From Sulfolobales archaeon (GTDB lineage Archaea; Thermoproteota; Thermoprotei_A; Sulfolobales; NBVN01): a stretch of DNA of 64,000 nt. A model generated the notes under the pieces. It worked only from the letters and a program-made list of their open reading frames with translations. It did not search any database and had not been told where the DNA came from. Location of the stretch: contig JANXEN010000003.1 of NCBI GenBank assembly GCA_025058345.1, positions 149,970 through 213,969 of the forward strand, in the 5' to 3' direction. Shown here piece after piece: positions 41,498-49,958 of the stretch (position 1 is its first letter; every line of letters starts with the position of its first letter). Both the position numbers and the translations under genes were made by a program.

Positions 41498-42853
41498 GTG
41501 ATGATGGTGATGATAAAAAATTTTGAGGAATTAGCCAGTTCCGAAATGCGTAGTCATGCCCTAAAAATGCTTGAGGCAGGTCTAATATCTGCAGACCCTA
41601 TCAAATCTATTAAAAATGCGGTTCGGGTAGTTGGTGATAAATTAATTGTTAAGGACAAAGTGTATGATGTTAGTTCTGGTGTGAAAGTTCTCGGCTTAGG
41701 TAAGGCCTCTGCAACAATGGCTTTAGCTATTGAGGATTTACTTGGAGATTTAATTACTGAAGGTGCTGTTGTCGTTCCAAAGGGGCTTAAGCCCCCGAGT
41801 TTGAGGAGAATTAAGGTTTATTACGGAAGCCATCCTGTACCAGATGAAGATAGCATTAATTCAACGAAGGAAATCCTAAATTTACGTTCTAAGGATGGGA
41901 AAGAAACTTTTATAGTTCTTATATCAGGGGGAGGTTCGGCCTTATTCGAGCTTCCGCTAGAGCCCGTCACCCTTAAAGACTTAAGGGAACTTACTACTCA
42001 ACTACTTAGATGCGGTGCAGATATTAAGGAAATAAACACGGTTAGGAAGCATATATCATTAGTTAAGGGTGGGAGGCTTGCCGAATTACTATATCCGTCT
42101 AACGTAATATCTCTAATCCTATCTGACGTTGTGGGCGACCCCATAGAGTTCATTGCGTCGGGCCCCACAGCTCCAGACCCAACTACATATGAAGAGGCGT
42201 CATTCATACTTAAAAGGTATGGAATATGGGAGAGCGTCCCACCATCTATTAGGGAGGTTTTAACTAGAGGGTTGAGAGGTGAGATACAGGAAACTCCTAA
42301 GCCAGGTGATAAGATTTTTGATAAAGTTATGAACTACCTAGTAGCTAGTAATTACATAAGCCTTAAGGCTATGGAAGACGAGGCAAAGAATTTAGGATAT
42401 AATACTTTGATATTGACGTCGATGATGGAGGGCGAAGCGAGAGAGGTTGGGAAGTTCCTGGCAGGTATCATTAAAAATGTTAAGAAGTATGACGAGCCTG
42501 TAAAGAAACCGGCTGCAATTTTAATCGGTGGTGAAACTACAGTAACGGTTAAGGGGAAAGGTATTGGGGGTAGGAATCAAGAACTAGCGTTGTCTGTTGC
42601 TATATCTATAGCTGGTTTAGAAGATGTTGTATTCGCGTCAATAGGTTCTGACGGAATTGACGGTATTAGCATAGCTGCTGGAGGATTAGTAGATGGTAAT
42701 ACTGTGATTGAAGGGAAAAAATTAGGTCTAAATCCCTACGACTTCTTAAACAGTAATGACTCCTATAATTATCTAGCTAAGTTGAAGTCTTCAATACTTA
42801 CAGGTCCTACTGGCACAAACGTCAATGACTTGGTTATCGCTCTAATTAAGTAG
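41498..42853 (+). CDS. gckA: Glycerate 2-kinase (MOFRL/GckA family)
   Basis: 451 residues. GLGKASATMALAIEDLLGD near 71-89, GSHPVPDEDSINST near 115-128, LISGGGSALFELP near 147-159 and ISLVKGGRLAELL near 192-204 belong to the DUF4147 N-terminal domain; the MOFRL domain follows with ILIGGETTVTVKGKGIGGRNQELALS near 348-373. Phosphorylates D-glycerate to 2-phosphoglycerate, as in the non-phosphorylative Entner-Doudoroff route of thermophilic archaea. Start is one of GTG 41498, ATG 41501, 41504 or 41510; the upstream TATA box favours the first ones. Confidence 0.93.
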   Translation: MMMVMIKNFEELASSEMRSHALKMLEAGLISADPIKSIKNAVRVVGDKLIVKDKVYDVSSGVKVLGLGKASATMALAIEDLLGDLITEGAVVVPKGLKPPSLRRIKVYYGSHPVPDEDSINSTKEILNLRSKDGKETFIVLISGGGSALFELPLEPVTLKDLRELTTQLLRCGADIKEINTVRKHISLVKGGRLAELLYPSNVISLILSDVVGDPIEFIASGPTAPDPTTYEEASFILKRYGIWESVPPSIREVLTRGLRGEIQETPKPGDKIFDKVMNYLVASNYISLKAMEDEAKNLGYNTLILTSMMEGEAREVGKFLAGIIKNVKKYDEPVKKPAAILIGGETTVTVKGKGIGGRNQELALSVAISIAGLEDVVFASIGSDGIDGISIAAGGLVDGNTVIEGKKLGLNPYDFLNSNDSYNYLAKLKSSILTGPTGTNVNDLVIALIK

Positions 42854-42864
42854 AGGTACTTTGG

Positions 42865-44259
42865 TTGTTTACACTTAAATTAGCGGTATTTTTAATTTTC
42901 TTTATGCCTCTTTTGAGTGTAATGCTCATTCACACCATATACTACTACGCAGGTAGTAAATATAAGAAAGTTAGTAACGGAAATTCAGCAACTTGTCAAG
43001 GGGTTTCTATTCTTGTACCTGTTAAGAATGAACCTGTAGAGCTTATTGAGGAATTAATAAATGCCTTAGAGGGGATATCCGATGAGTGTGAATTGATTAT
43101 AGTCTCAGACGACACTTATGATAAAGCGTTAAAGATTAAGGAAATATGCGACTCAAAGAATAGTGACCCTACATCAAACTTTACTGTAAGATTTATTCAC
43201 GGTGATCCAGTCAAAGGCAGTAGAGTTAAAGCCTTAAATAGAGGGGTGTTAGAGTCTAAATACGATTACATATTAATACTTGATGTTGATTCACGTCCTG
43301 AAAAACACTTCATTGAGAAGTTAATGATGTGTGTTGAGAGCGGGTATGATGCATGTGTAGGAAGGTGGGAAAGCTACTACAGCACTAATACCAGATTAGC
43401 TCTATCGGTTAGTAGGGTCATGAAGTTTACAGTTGACGCATTATACAGAGGTAGATCGGCTCTTAACTTATTTACATTTCCATTAGGTTCCGGGACTGTC
43501 TTCAAGAAGGAGTCTTTATTAAAGGTTAATTTATGGGATGAGGTAATTCAGGACGATATGTATATTGGTATGAAGTTTCTCGTCAATAACCTTAGAATAG
43601 GTTATGTAGATGATGCTGTCGTGAAGGTTTTAGTGCCATCATCTTTTGAGTCTTTAAAAATTCAGCAAAGGAGGTGGGCTTATGGCGCACTTGAAGTTCT
43701 AATAAAGACATATAAGCACTTAATGAAAAGTAACATCAGCATCTTAAAGAAGCTTGAGATTTTTGTATTTTTAGGTCAGTACGTACCTACGTCTTTATTT
43801 TTCTTAGGTAGTTTAGTAATTCCTTTAATGTCTTTATTGTTGAGGGACGATTTACTGAATTACGGATTAGGACTTATGGCGTTATCAGGCATAGTATTCC
43901 TTAACTATGCCATAGGTCTATATAAATCCTTAATAGATAAGTACGTAAGGAAGTCCATAGTTATAAGGACGATGGGGTCATCTGCAGCTATAACAGTATC
44001 TTTACTTCCTACGATATTTGTAGGAACAATTAAGTCGTTGTTTGCTACAGGTATGCATTACAATGTGACACCTAAGGGCAGTTACGAGAGGTTGAACTCG
44101 ATCTCCTATTTTCCGGAGTTTATATATATGATTTACTTAGCTTCAATTTCATTATTTAATCTGTTTATTGGAAACTATGTTACATTTCTTTGGAGTTACT
44201 CAATAGTTATTTCAATAATTTACGTAATAATCAGAGCTAATAGGTTAGTCAAAAATTAA
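42865..44259 (+). CDS. Membrane glycosyltransferase family 2
   Basis: 464 residues. One N-terminal membrane segment (KLAVFLIFFMPLLSVMLIH), a GT-A domain with ILVPVKNEPVEL near 49-60, DxD-like ILDVDSRPEKHFI near 137-149, acceptor-site VIQDDMYIG near 228-236 and the processive motif QQRRW near 267-271, then about four C-terminal membrane segments. This is the cellulose/hyaluronan-synthase-like architecture. Polysaccharide or glycolipid synthesis at the membrane is inferred. TTG start behind AGAGGTAC. It ends in a 4-bp overlap with the convergent nucleotidyltransferase gene. Confidence 0.85.
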   Translation: MFTLKLAVFLIFFMPLLSVMLIHTIYYYAGSKYKKVSNGNSATCQGVSILVPVKNEPVELIEELINALEGISDECELIIVSDDTYDKALKIKEICDSKNSDPTSNFTVRFIHGDPVKGSRVKALNRGVLESKYDYILILDVDSRPEKHFIEKLMMCVESGYDACVGRWESYYSTNTRLALSVSRVMKFTVDALYRGRSALNLFTFPLGSGTVFKKESLLKVNLWDEVIQDDMYIGMKFLVNNLRIGYVDDAVVKVLVPSSFESLKIQQRRWAYGALEVLIKTYKHLMKSNISILKKLEIFVFLGQYVPTSLFFLGSLVIPLMSLLLRDDLLNYGLGLMALSGIVFLNYAIGLYKSLIDKYVRKSIVIRTMGSSAAITVSLLPTIFVGTIKSLFATGMHYNVTPKGSYERLNSISYFPEFIYMIYLASISLFNLFIGNYVTFLWSYSIVISIIYVIIRANRLVKN

Positions 44260-45248
44260 TGCGGAATTACGTATCCAGGTTCTTCAATACCGCCCACTAA
44301 CACCCTATACTTATTGTTAGGTATTATCTTTTGAAGAATACCTCTAATTCTTAATCTACCTCCCCTATAGAGCACATATGAGTAGAGGCCTTCGTAACTC
44401 ACCACATAGGCTATGTCGTGATGACGAACGTATGACTCAGGATACTTGACTTCAAAAACCCTATCAATATATGCCGTGCTAGGGTAAAATAACGACCTGC
44501 AATCATATGGCCTTATATCAGCCACTAATTCAATCGGATGTAAATTAACGTAAATTTCAGACCCGTATCTATGTGTTTGAGAATCATCTACGAATATTAC
44601 GTTAATTACTTTACCTCTAATTAGCAATTTTTTAAAGGGTGGGTATATCTTTGCCACTACTTCGAAGGGGAGGCCATGTGTTTTCGACTGCTTCGAAATC
44701 TCTTCATGAGTGGGTCTTGAAGTACTAAGATTGTTTAAACTTTCTAAAAACTCTGAGGAGCACCTACAACCATATATAGTCATGTCGATGTCTGACGCTT
44801 CAACATTATGTGTTTTAGTTAATAATGAACCCGTAACTCCTAAGTAGTTACTCACATTTTTAACGTAGGTTCTAAGGATGTCACTGAACTCTAAGACCGT
44901 TAGTTCTAATTCATCAGAAGCTTTAGATATTATTTCTCGGAACCTAAGTTCGGGGTAGTAGTAAACCCTTATTGAACTTAGCTTAATTAACGGGACGTAA
45001 GTATTTAAAATTTCATCGTATGTGAATTCTTGATGCTTTGAAACATACTGATGGAGATTTCTGACGCTGTAAGTCTTTAGGATTCTCTCATAGTACGTGT
45101 CACCATACTTCCATAAAGTTCTCTTATTTGTTCTAACATATTTGAGATATGCGATTAGTCCATTTGGTGGATGAAGGTTGCCTACCACTACTAAAAAGCT
45201 TTTATCAACGTCCTCAACTATGTCATGATCTCTAGGAGGTCTATACAT
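44256..45248 (-). CDS. Predicted nucleotidyltransferase of the Pol-beta superfamily
   Basis: 330 residues. The nucleotidyltransferase signature is GVTGSLLTKTHNVEASDIDMTIYG near 137-160 (GS plus DID). The N-terminal 100 residues and the C-terminal 130 residues (LHPIELVADIRPYD, YVVSYEGLYSYVLYRG) are conserved with archaeal COG1665-like predicted nucleotidyltransferases. Substrate unknown; tRNA or a small molecule are both possible. ATG at 45248 with GGTG upstream. A C/D box sRNA lies 19 bp upstream on the same strand and may share its transcript. Confidence 0.7.
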   Translation of the reverse strand: MYRPPRDHDIVEDVDKSFLVVVGNLHPPNGLIAYLKYVRTNKRTLWKYGDTYYERILKTYSVRNLHQYVSKHQEFTYDEILNTYVPLIKLSSIRVYYYPELRFREIISKASDELELTVLEFSDILRTYVKNVSNYLGVTGSLLTKTHNVEASDIDMTIYGCRCSSEFLESLNNLSTSRPTHEEISKQSKTHGLPFEVVAKIYPPFKKLLIRGKVINVIFVDDSQTHRYGSEIYVNLHPIELVADIRPYDCRSLFYPSTAYIDRVFEVKYPESYVRHHDIAYVVSYEGLYSYVLYRGGRLRIRGILQKIIPNNKYRVLVGGIEEPGYVIPH

Positions 45249-45264
45249 GATTACACCAAATTAC

Positions 45265-45318
45265 GTTCAGACGGTTTGCTATAAATCACTACGTCATTAA
45301 GCTCGTGCTTCATCATCC
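45265..45318 (-). ncRNA. C/D box guide sRNA 3
   Basis: On the minus strand: C box ATGATGA (45310-45316), 12-nt guide AGCACGAGCTTA, D' box ATGA (45294-45297), 4-nt spacer CGTA, C' box GTGATTT (45283-45289), 12-nt guide ATAGCAAACCGT, D box CTGA (45267-45270). The outer boxes are canonical and the inner ones degenerate. A TATA-like ACTTATAAAACG is 25-35 bases upstream. Predicted targets are UAAGCUCGUGCU and ACGGUUUGCUAU with methylation opposite the fifth guide base from each D box; I do not recognise the target RNAs. It lies between two leftward genes and ends 19 bases before the nucleotidyltransferase start. Confidence 0.83.
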
Positions 45319-45354
45319 ATTTAAGTAATCTAAAAACGTTTTATAAGTATTTAA

Positions 45355-45711
45355 TTACGGCATCAGCATCATAGAGATCTCTGATAAGGTTGTTATGAAT
45401 CCTAGGATTAACGCGTATGCGAGGTTAATGGTTGATAAAATGTTTCTAATAATTACTCTTTTCTGTAAGTTCCTGTTAATCACTATAGTGAAACCTGAAT
45501 ACGAGTGGATGATTACTAGGACTGTTAGTATGTACCTAAGCAGAGGTAATGTATGGATTCTACTTGAAATTACGTAGTTTAAGCCTATTATAGAGGGTAT
45601 GTTTGATATCATTCCATACCCACTAAGTATATAGAAGAGGAGGAGTACAGCCAAAGGCAATGATGTGTATTCAACTAATTTTAAATGCTTATACGTTGTT
45701 GAGGCCTTCAT
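45355..45711 (-). CDS. Small membrane protein linked to a nitroreductase
   Basis: 118 residues, four hydrophobic segments (about 16-33, 35-48, 56-72, 90-112). Histidines at the membrane edge (RIHTLPLLRYIL and VIIHSYSGF) are arranged like heme ligands of small cytochrome b-type subunits, but this is only suggestive. Its ATG overlaps the nitroreductase stop (ATGA), so the two proteins are co-translated and may form a membrane complex in which electrons move between quinone or heme and the flavin enzyme. Confidence 0.65.
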   Translation of the reverse strand: MKASTTYKHLKLVEYTSLPLAVLLLFYILSGYGMISNIPSIIGLNYVISSRIHTLPLLRYILTVLVIIHSYSGFTIVINRNLQKRVIIRNILSTINLAYALILGFITTLSEISMMLMP

Positions 45712-46505
45712 TTTCTCAGCCTATTATATATATCTTGAAGTTTTTCGAAGGTCATTTTATGAGGTGTTAGTGGTACGCCTATAGGGAAGATGTATATTGG
45801 TTTCTCATTCTTAGCTGCTGATATGACTTTAGCTACTTCATCGTCGTAGAAAGCACCTATAGCTACGGTGCCTAAGCCTAGGGATGTGCTCATGAGGTAA
45901 ATGTTCTGCCCAACGTGACCTGCTTCCAGTATGACGTAGCGAATACCACGCTCCCCGTACCTGCTTGTTGTTCTTTCATAAACCGCACATATAACTATGT
46001 TCACTGGTGCGTCTCTAACCCAGTCCTGATTAAGTGACGCATCCCAAAGCAATGTCCTTTTATCGCCTACTTCTACTAACTTTATTGAATGCCTTTTATA
46101 GTCGTATTTATATATACCTGCCTGTAGGTATTCATTACTTTTAAGTAGGACTGATTCATTTCCAACAACTACGTAAATCTCTAGCGGATATGTAGCTCCT
46201 GCACTAGGTGATGATCTACGAAGCCATCCGTAATACTCTTCCACAACACCTTGAGCCGCCCATAAAATCATGGATAGGTGATCAATCGTTAATGGAACGT
46301 CTGCCCACTCCCTAATACTTTTACGTAGTAAGATTGACTCTTCAGTTGATATTGCAGTCATTTTCTTCGGTAGCGGTAATAATACCTCTCCATACAAGGT
46401 AGTAGCACCATTACGTACTTCAGTTTGCGGAGTATATAAAGACGACAAGACGTATACAGTTATGGTGATACTTAATATAATTGATATTAGGTAGCCTAAT
46501 TTCAT
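45708..46505 (-). CDS. Membrane-anchored SagB-type nitroreductase family protein
   Basis: 265 residues. An N-terminal hydrophobic helix (LGYLISIILSITITVYVLSS) anchors a nitroreductase-fold domain. FMN-binding features are ILLRKSIREWADVPLT near 59-74 and RRSSPSAGATYPLEIYVVV near 96-114, both typical of the SagB/thiopeptide-oxidase-like branch, plus EAGHVGQNIYLMSTSLGLGTVAIGAF near 194-219. The active domain would face outside if the anchor is inserted as usual for a signal anchor; that topology is inference. ATG behind GAGGTG. Operon with the small membrane protein. Confidence 0.85.
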   Translation of the reverse strand: MKLGYLISIILSITITVYVLSSLYTPQTEVRNGATTLYGEVLLPLPKKMTAISTEESILLRKSIREWADVPLTIDHLSMILWAAQGVVEEYYGWLRRSSPSAGATYPLEIYVVVGNESVLLKSNEYLQAGIYKYDYKRHSIKLVEVGDKRTLLWDASLNQDWVRDAPVNIVICAVYERTTSRYGERGIRYVILEAGHVGQNIYLMSTSLGLGTVAIGAFYDDEVAKVISAAKNEKPIYIFPIGVPLTPHKMTFEKLQDIYNRLRK

Positions 46506-46645
46506 AACACATACACCTCATTAAATTCTGAAACATTAATAATAAACTACATTTACCTTATGGATGTGATGAAGATGATTTATGTTGAGGAGGTTTGATT
46601 TACGTATTTAAGCAACTTATTAGATAAATCTCTGGTGCATATGAC

Positions 46646-48481
46646 TTGCCTGGTTTTTTAGATATATTTAAGAGAGAGAAAGAGAAGGACTTAGGTTACA
46701 TCAAGGACTACGCAACCGGGGTCCCCGTCAAAGCTACTAATGATGAGCTTAGGAGGCAATTCGTTGAGCGGAAACTCATTAATGATTTTGGATATCCGAA
46801 AGAGTTGATAGGTATTGATGTAGATGTTGTTGTCGACGGTAGGTTGTTGGGTAAGGTTGATTTAGTTATCTTTAGGGATAGCAACCATAAGGATCCAGTT
46901 AAAAATGCGTTCGCAGTTATATTAATTAAGTCTGGAGGCTTACAGCGTTTGAAGGAACTTCTATCTGCAACTAATGCAGAGTATGGACTACTTTACAGTT
47001 ATAGCGACTTCGTGGTATTTAGAAAATCAGCTGATGGGATTGAGGAGGTATGTAGATTTCCAATGTATGGGGAAAATTTCGAGAACCTCGATTCCGCCTT
47101 GAATAAGGGTTTACTCAGACCTACTTCTGAATTAGGCACTCAAATAGATGATATATATAGATTAATTTCTGAGGCAGAAGGATTGAAGGGAGGTAAATTA
47201 CTTCAAGAATTCTTAAAATTACTAATGCTTAAAGTGGGGGACGAAGTCTTAAGTGACGTAGAATCCCTCGCTTGGATATCTAACAGTGAGTTCTCTAGGT
47301 TAAACAAGGGTTTGGAAAGTGAAGGCTTTAACACTAGGTTAAGCGTATTAGTTGATAAGACTAAATCCCTTTTCGCACGTATGGAACTATCTCCAGCTAT
47401 AAGGAGGCGGTCAGTCGCAGAAGTTTTTAGGAGACTCCACGGTGTTTCAATCCTTAAGTGTAGTGATATATCTAAGTTTGAATCACTGCGCTATGTTGCT
47501 AGGCAGCATATGAACGTCGATAGAGGAGAAGTTTTAACCCCTTACCCGATAGCTGATTTAATGGTTAGGTTAATCAATCCGGGAAAGAATGAGTTGGTGT
47601 TAGATCCGGCATGCGGTTCTGGTAGGTTAATAGCTTGGGCCATAAAACATGTGCGTGATATGAATAATTTAAGTTTTGATGAGCTTACTAAATTTGTTAA
47701 AGAGAACGTTTTATGTATTGATATCAATTCTGAAATAATAAAGTTAGCCACTGCATACATAGCGCTCTACTCTGGGGCTTCAGGAAATACGTTAGCCGCT
47801 GATGTGTTAGCTCCCTTTGATTTATTATCAGAAGTTGGTCGTAAGGAATCGATTCCTGACCATCTCATACCCTCCCCTGAAAAGTTTGACGTCATTTTAG
47901 TCCATCCTCCCTTCAACCTTAAAGAAAGAATCACACACCAACCTATTTTACATCAATACGAGTTAGGACATAAGTGGAACTACGATAGAAGGACATCTAG
48001 GTGGGTTAAGAGTGATGAGATATCTAAGGAGCAGCTGGTTGAAGTATTATTTATTGAGAGATGTTTTCAGATGCTTAAGATGTATGGAAGGATGGCCATA
48101 ATTTTGCCGGAGGAAATACTCGCTGTTGGTAACTTAGGTTATGTCAGGCAATGGTTATTAGATAACGTAAGGGTATTAGCTACGGTATCCATACCACAGC
48201 AAGCGTTCATACCTTACGGTATTAAAGCTAGATCCTTCCTACTAATGGTTCAGAAGTTACCTAAGGATGAGTTAGATAAGCTAAAAATAAGTGAATACAA
48301 GATGTTTGTAGCTAATCTTGAGAAGGTGGGGTACGACGCGTTTGGTTCGCCAATATATAAGAGGGGTAAAAGCGGGGAATTAATCACTGATGAGTTTGGC
48401 AATCCAGTAATTGACACTGACGTTCAATTCATATGTGATAAATTCAAAGAGTTTAAATCCGATCAGGGGTTAAACTTTTAG
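46646..48481 (+). CDS. Orphan N6-adenine methylase-like protein with N-terminal nuclease-like domain
   Basis: 611 residues. Residues about 1-130 resemble the HsdR N-terminal domain (DELRRQFVERKLINDFGYP…GKVDLVIF…AVILIKSG), but the expected acidic residue of the (D/E)xK pair is hydrophobic (ILIK). Residues about 300-550 are a type I HsdM-like methylase: RGEVLTPYPIADLMV near 292-306, motif I LDPACGSGRL at 319-328, then motif IV, which reads VHPPF (H420) instead of N/D-PP-Y/F. There is no hsdS or hsdR nearby. TTG start behind GGTG. It may be an inactive DNA- or SAM-binding protein or an unusual methylase. DNA modification is not certain. Confidence 0.8.
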   Translation: MPGFLDIFKREKEKDLGYIKDYATGVPVKATNDELRRQFVERKLINDFGYPKELIGIDVDVVVDGRLLGKVDLVIFRDSNHKDPVKNAFAVILIKSGGLQRLKELLSATNAEYGLLYSYSDFVVFRKSADGIEEVCRFPMYGENFENLDSALNKGLLRPTSELGTQIDDIYRLISEAEGLKGGKLLQEFLKLLMLKVGDEVLSDVESLAWISNSEFSRLNKGLESEGFNTRLSVLVDKTKSLFARMELSPAIRRRSVAEVFRRLHGVSILKCSDISKFESLRYVARQHMNVDRGEVLTPYPIADLMVRLINPGKNELVLDPACGSGRLIAWAIKHVRDMNNLSFDELTKFVKENVLCIDINSEIIKLATAYIALYSGASGNTLAADVLAPFDLLSEVGRKESIPDHLIPSPEKFDVILVHPPFNLKERITHQPILHQYELGHKWNYDRRTSRWVKSDEISKEQLVEVLFIERCFQMLKMYGRMAIILPEEILAVGNLGYVRQWLLDNVRVLATVSIPQQAFIPYGIKARSFLLMVQKLPKDELDKLKISEYKMFVANLEKVGYDAFGSPIYKRGKSGELITDEFGNPVIDTDVQFICDKFKEFKSDQGLNF

Positions 48482-48512
48482 GCACATCCCATAATCCGAG
48501 GATATTGCAAAC

Positions 48513-49397
48513 ATGTATAAGAATAGGAAAGTAGCTGGCTATAGTGAAGGAATAGTATCAATCATAGTTAATTCACTTCTCTTTATCGTAAAATATATCT
48601 TGGGTTTAATGTATAATTCAATAGCAGTAATTGCTGATTCAGTACATACGTTATCGGATGCTGTAACATCGCTAGTTGTTGTATTTAGTTTTTGGGTAGC
48701 GTATAAACCTGCAGATAAGGAACATCCATTTGGACATGGTAGAGCTGAACATGTAGGATCTGTAATAGTTGGAACGCTTTTATGTGTTGCGGGTTATGAG
48801 TTGATGATTGCTAGTTTTAGGAAATTTACTGCGCAGGAGTCAATGGTTTTCAACGTGGTTCTTGTAGCAATAATGATGGTTTCAGCCATTGTTAAAGAGT
48901 TGCTTGCTAGGTGGTCATTACGGCTCGGCTCCAAATACGATTCGAATATCCTTGTAAGTGATGCATGGCATCATAGAAGCGATGCAATTGCCTCAGTTCT
49001 TGTTGGTTTAGGAGTTTTAGTTGGTGAAAAGTTCTGGTGGGTCGATAGCGTGTTGGGGGTTAGTTTATCGTTACTTATAATTTACACAGCTGTCAAGTTG
49101 ATTTTAACAACTTCGAAGGAGTTCTTAGGTTATTCACCATCTCCAAAACTAGAGGATGAAATACGTAAAATAGTCTTAACAACATCTAAAGAGATATCAG
49201 ATGTGCATCACATCCATATCCATAAATATGGCGAACACGTCGAGGTAACACTGCACGTTAGATTTCCTCCAAATACACCACTAAGTGAAGCGCACAGAAT
49301 AGCAACTCAGGTTGAGAAAGAACTTAAAAGTAGGTACTCATGGGAGGTGACCGTCCATATGGAACCTGAAGGAGCTAGCAGAAGTCAAAAATTATAG
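48513..49397 (+). CDS. Cation diffusion facilitator (CDF) metal transporter
   Basis: 294 residues, six membrane segments and a C-terminal cytoplasmic domain. Metal-site motifs: VIADSVHTLSDAV near 40-52 (HxxxD), HPFGHGRAEHVGS near 71-83, and DAWHHRSDAIAS near 149-160. The C-terminal domain DVHHIHIHKYGEHVEVTLHVRF is the ferredoxin-like metal-sensing part. Exports Zn, Mn, Fe or Co divalent ions; HxxxD suggests Zn. ATG at 48513, 31 bases after the methylase-like gene. Confidence 0.92.
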   Translation: MYKNRKVAGYSEGIVSIIVNSLLFIVKYILGLMYNSIAVIADSVHTLSDAVTSLVVVFSFWVAYKPADKEHPFGHGRAEHVGSVIVGTLLCVAGYELMIASFRKFTAQESMVFNVVLVAIMMVSAIVKELLARWSLRLGSKYDSNILVSDAWHHRSDAIASVLVGLGVLVGEKFWWVDSVLGVSLSLLIIYTAVKLILTTSKEFLGYSPSPKLEDEIRKIVLTTSKEISDVHHIHIHKYGEHVEVTLHVRFPPNTPLSEAHRIATQVEKELKSRYSWEVTVHMEPEGASRSQKL

Positions 49398-49452
49398 ACA
49401 TCAAGTATTGAGGTTATATATAATTCAAACCAATTTAATATGGTGTGTTAAT

Positions 49453-49947
49453 TTGGATTCAAACGTTATTGAATTGCTTAACGAGCTACCTCAACCACTC
49501 GCTATGGTTTTGGCTGGAGACCCTAATGAACCCAAAAGAAGAGGTGGAATGACTGCTGCCTGGTTATCCAGGGTTTCATGGGAGCCGCCTATGGTCGCCA
49601 TATCCATAGCTCCGGAGAGGCATACCTATCAGCTCATAAAGGATTATCGCTGCTTCACTGTTAATTTAGTTTCTAAATCCCTTGAAGACATAGCATTAAA
49701 CGTCTTCGGTGTTCTCAGTGGTTGGGATTTAGATAAGTTCGAAGCTGTGGGGTTGAAGCCGACTAGCGGTAGAGCAGTCACAGCCCCCATAATAGCTAAT
49801 TCTCCATTGATAGTTGAGTGTAAGTTGGTTAATGAAGTACCTGTTGGCGATCACGTAATGATTGTTGGTGAAGTCGTGGATGCATATAAAGGATCTGATG
49901 AGGTCCCCTTAATCTACTATCGAGATATCGTAGTTACTGTTAAGTAG
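49453..49947 (+). CDS. Flavin reductase domain / FMN-binding split-barrel protein
   Basis: 164 residues of the flavin reductase-like family: LPQPLAMVLAGDPNEPKRRGGMTAAWLSRVSWEPPMVAISIAPERHTYQLI spans the FMN phosphate- and ring-binding region, and GDHVMIVGEVVDAY near 132-145 is the C-terminal signature. It resembles archaeal FeR/DIM6-type proteins. TTG at 49453 chosen because GGTG precedes it by eight bases; the frame is open to 49408 but the extra residues do not fit the family. Confidence 0.87.
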   Translation: MDSNVIELLNELPQPLAMVLAGDPNEPKRRGGMTAAWLSRVSWEPPMVAISIAPERHTYQLIKDYRCFTVNLVSKSLEDIALNVFGVLSGWDLDKFEAVGLKPTSGRAVTAPIIANSPLIVECKLVNEVPVGDHVMIVGEVVDAYKGSDEVPLIYYRDIVVTVK

Positions 49948-49958
49948 TTGGTGATGAT

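Noticed and set aside
46560..46610. GTGATGA followed by a 12-nt gap and TTGA, resembling half a C/D RNA
   Set aside because: No D box CTGA follows at the right distance; the word repeats look like start-codon-rich DNA before the methylase-like gene.
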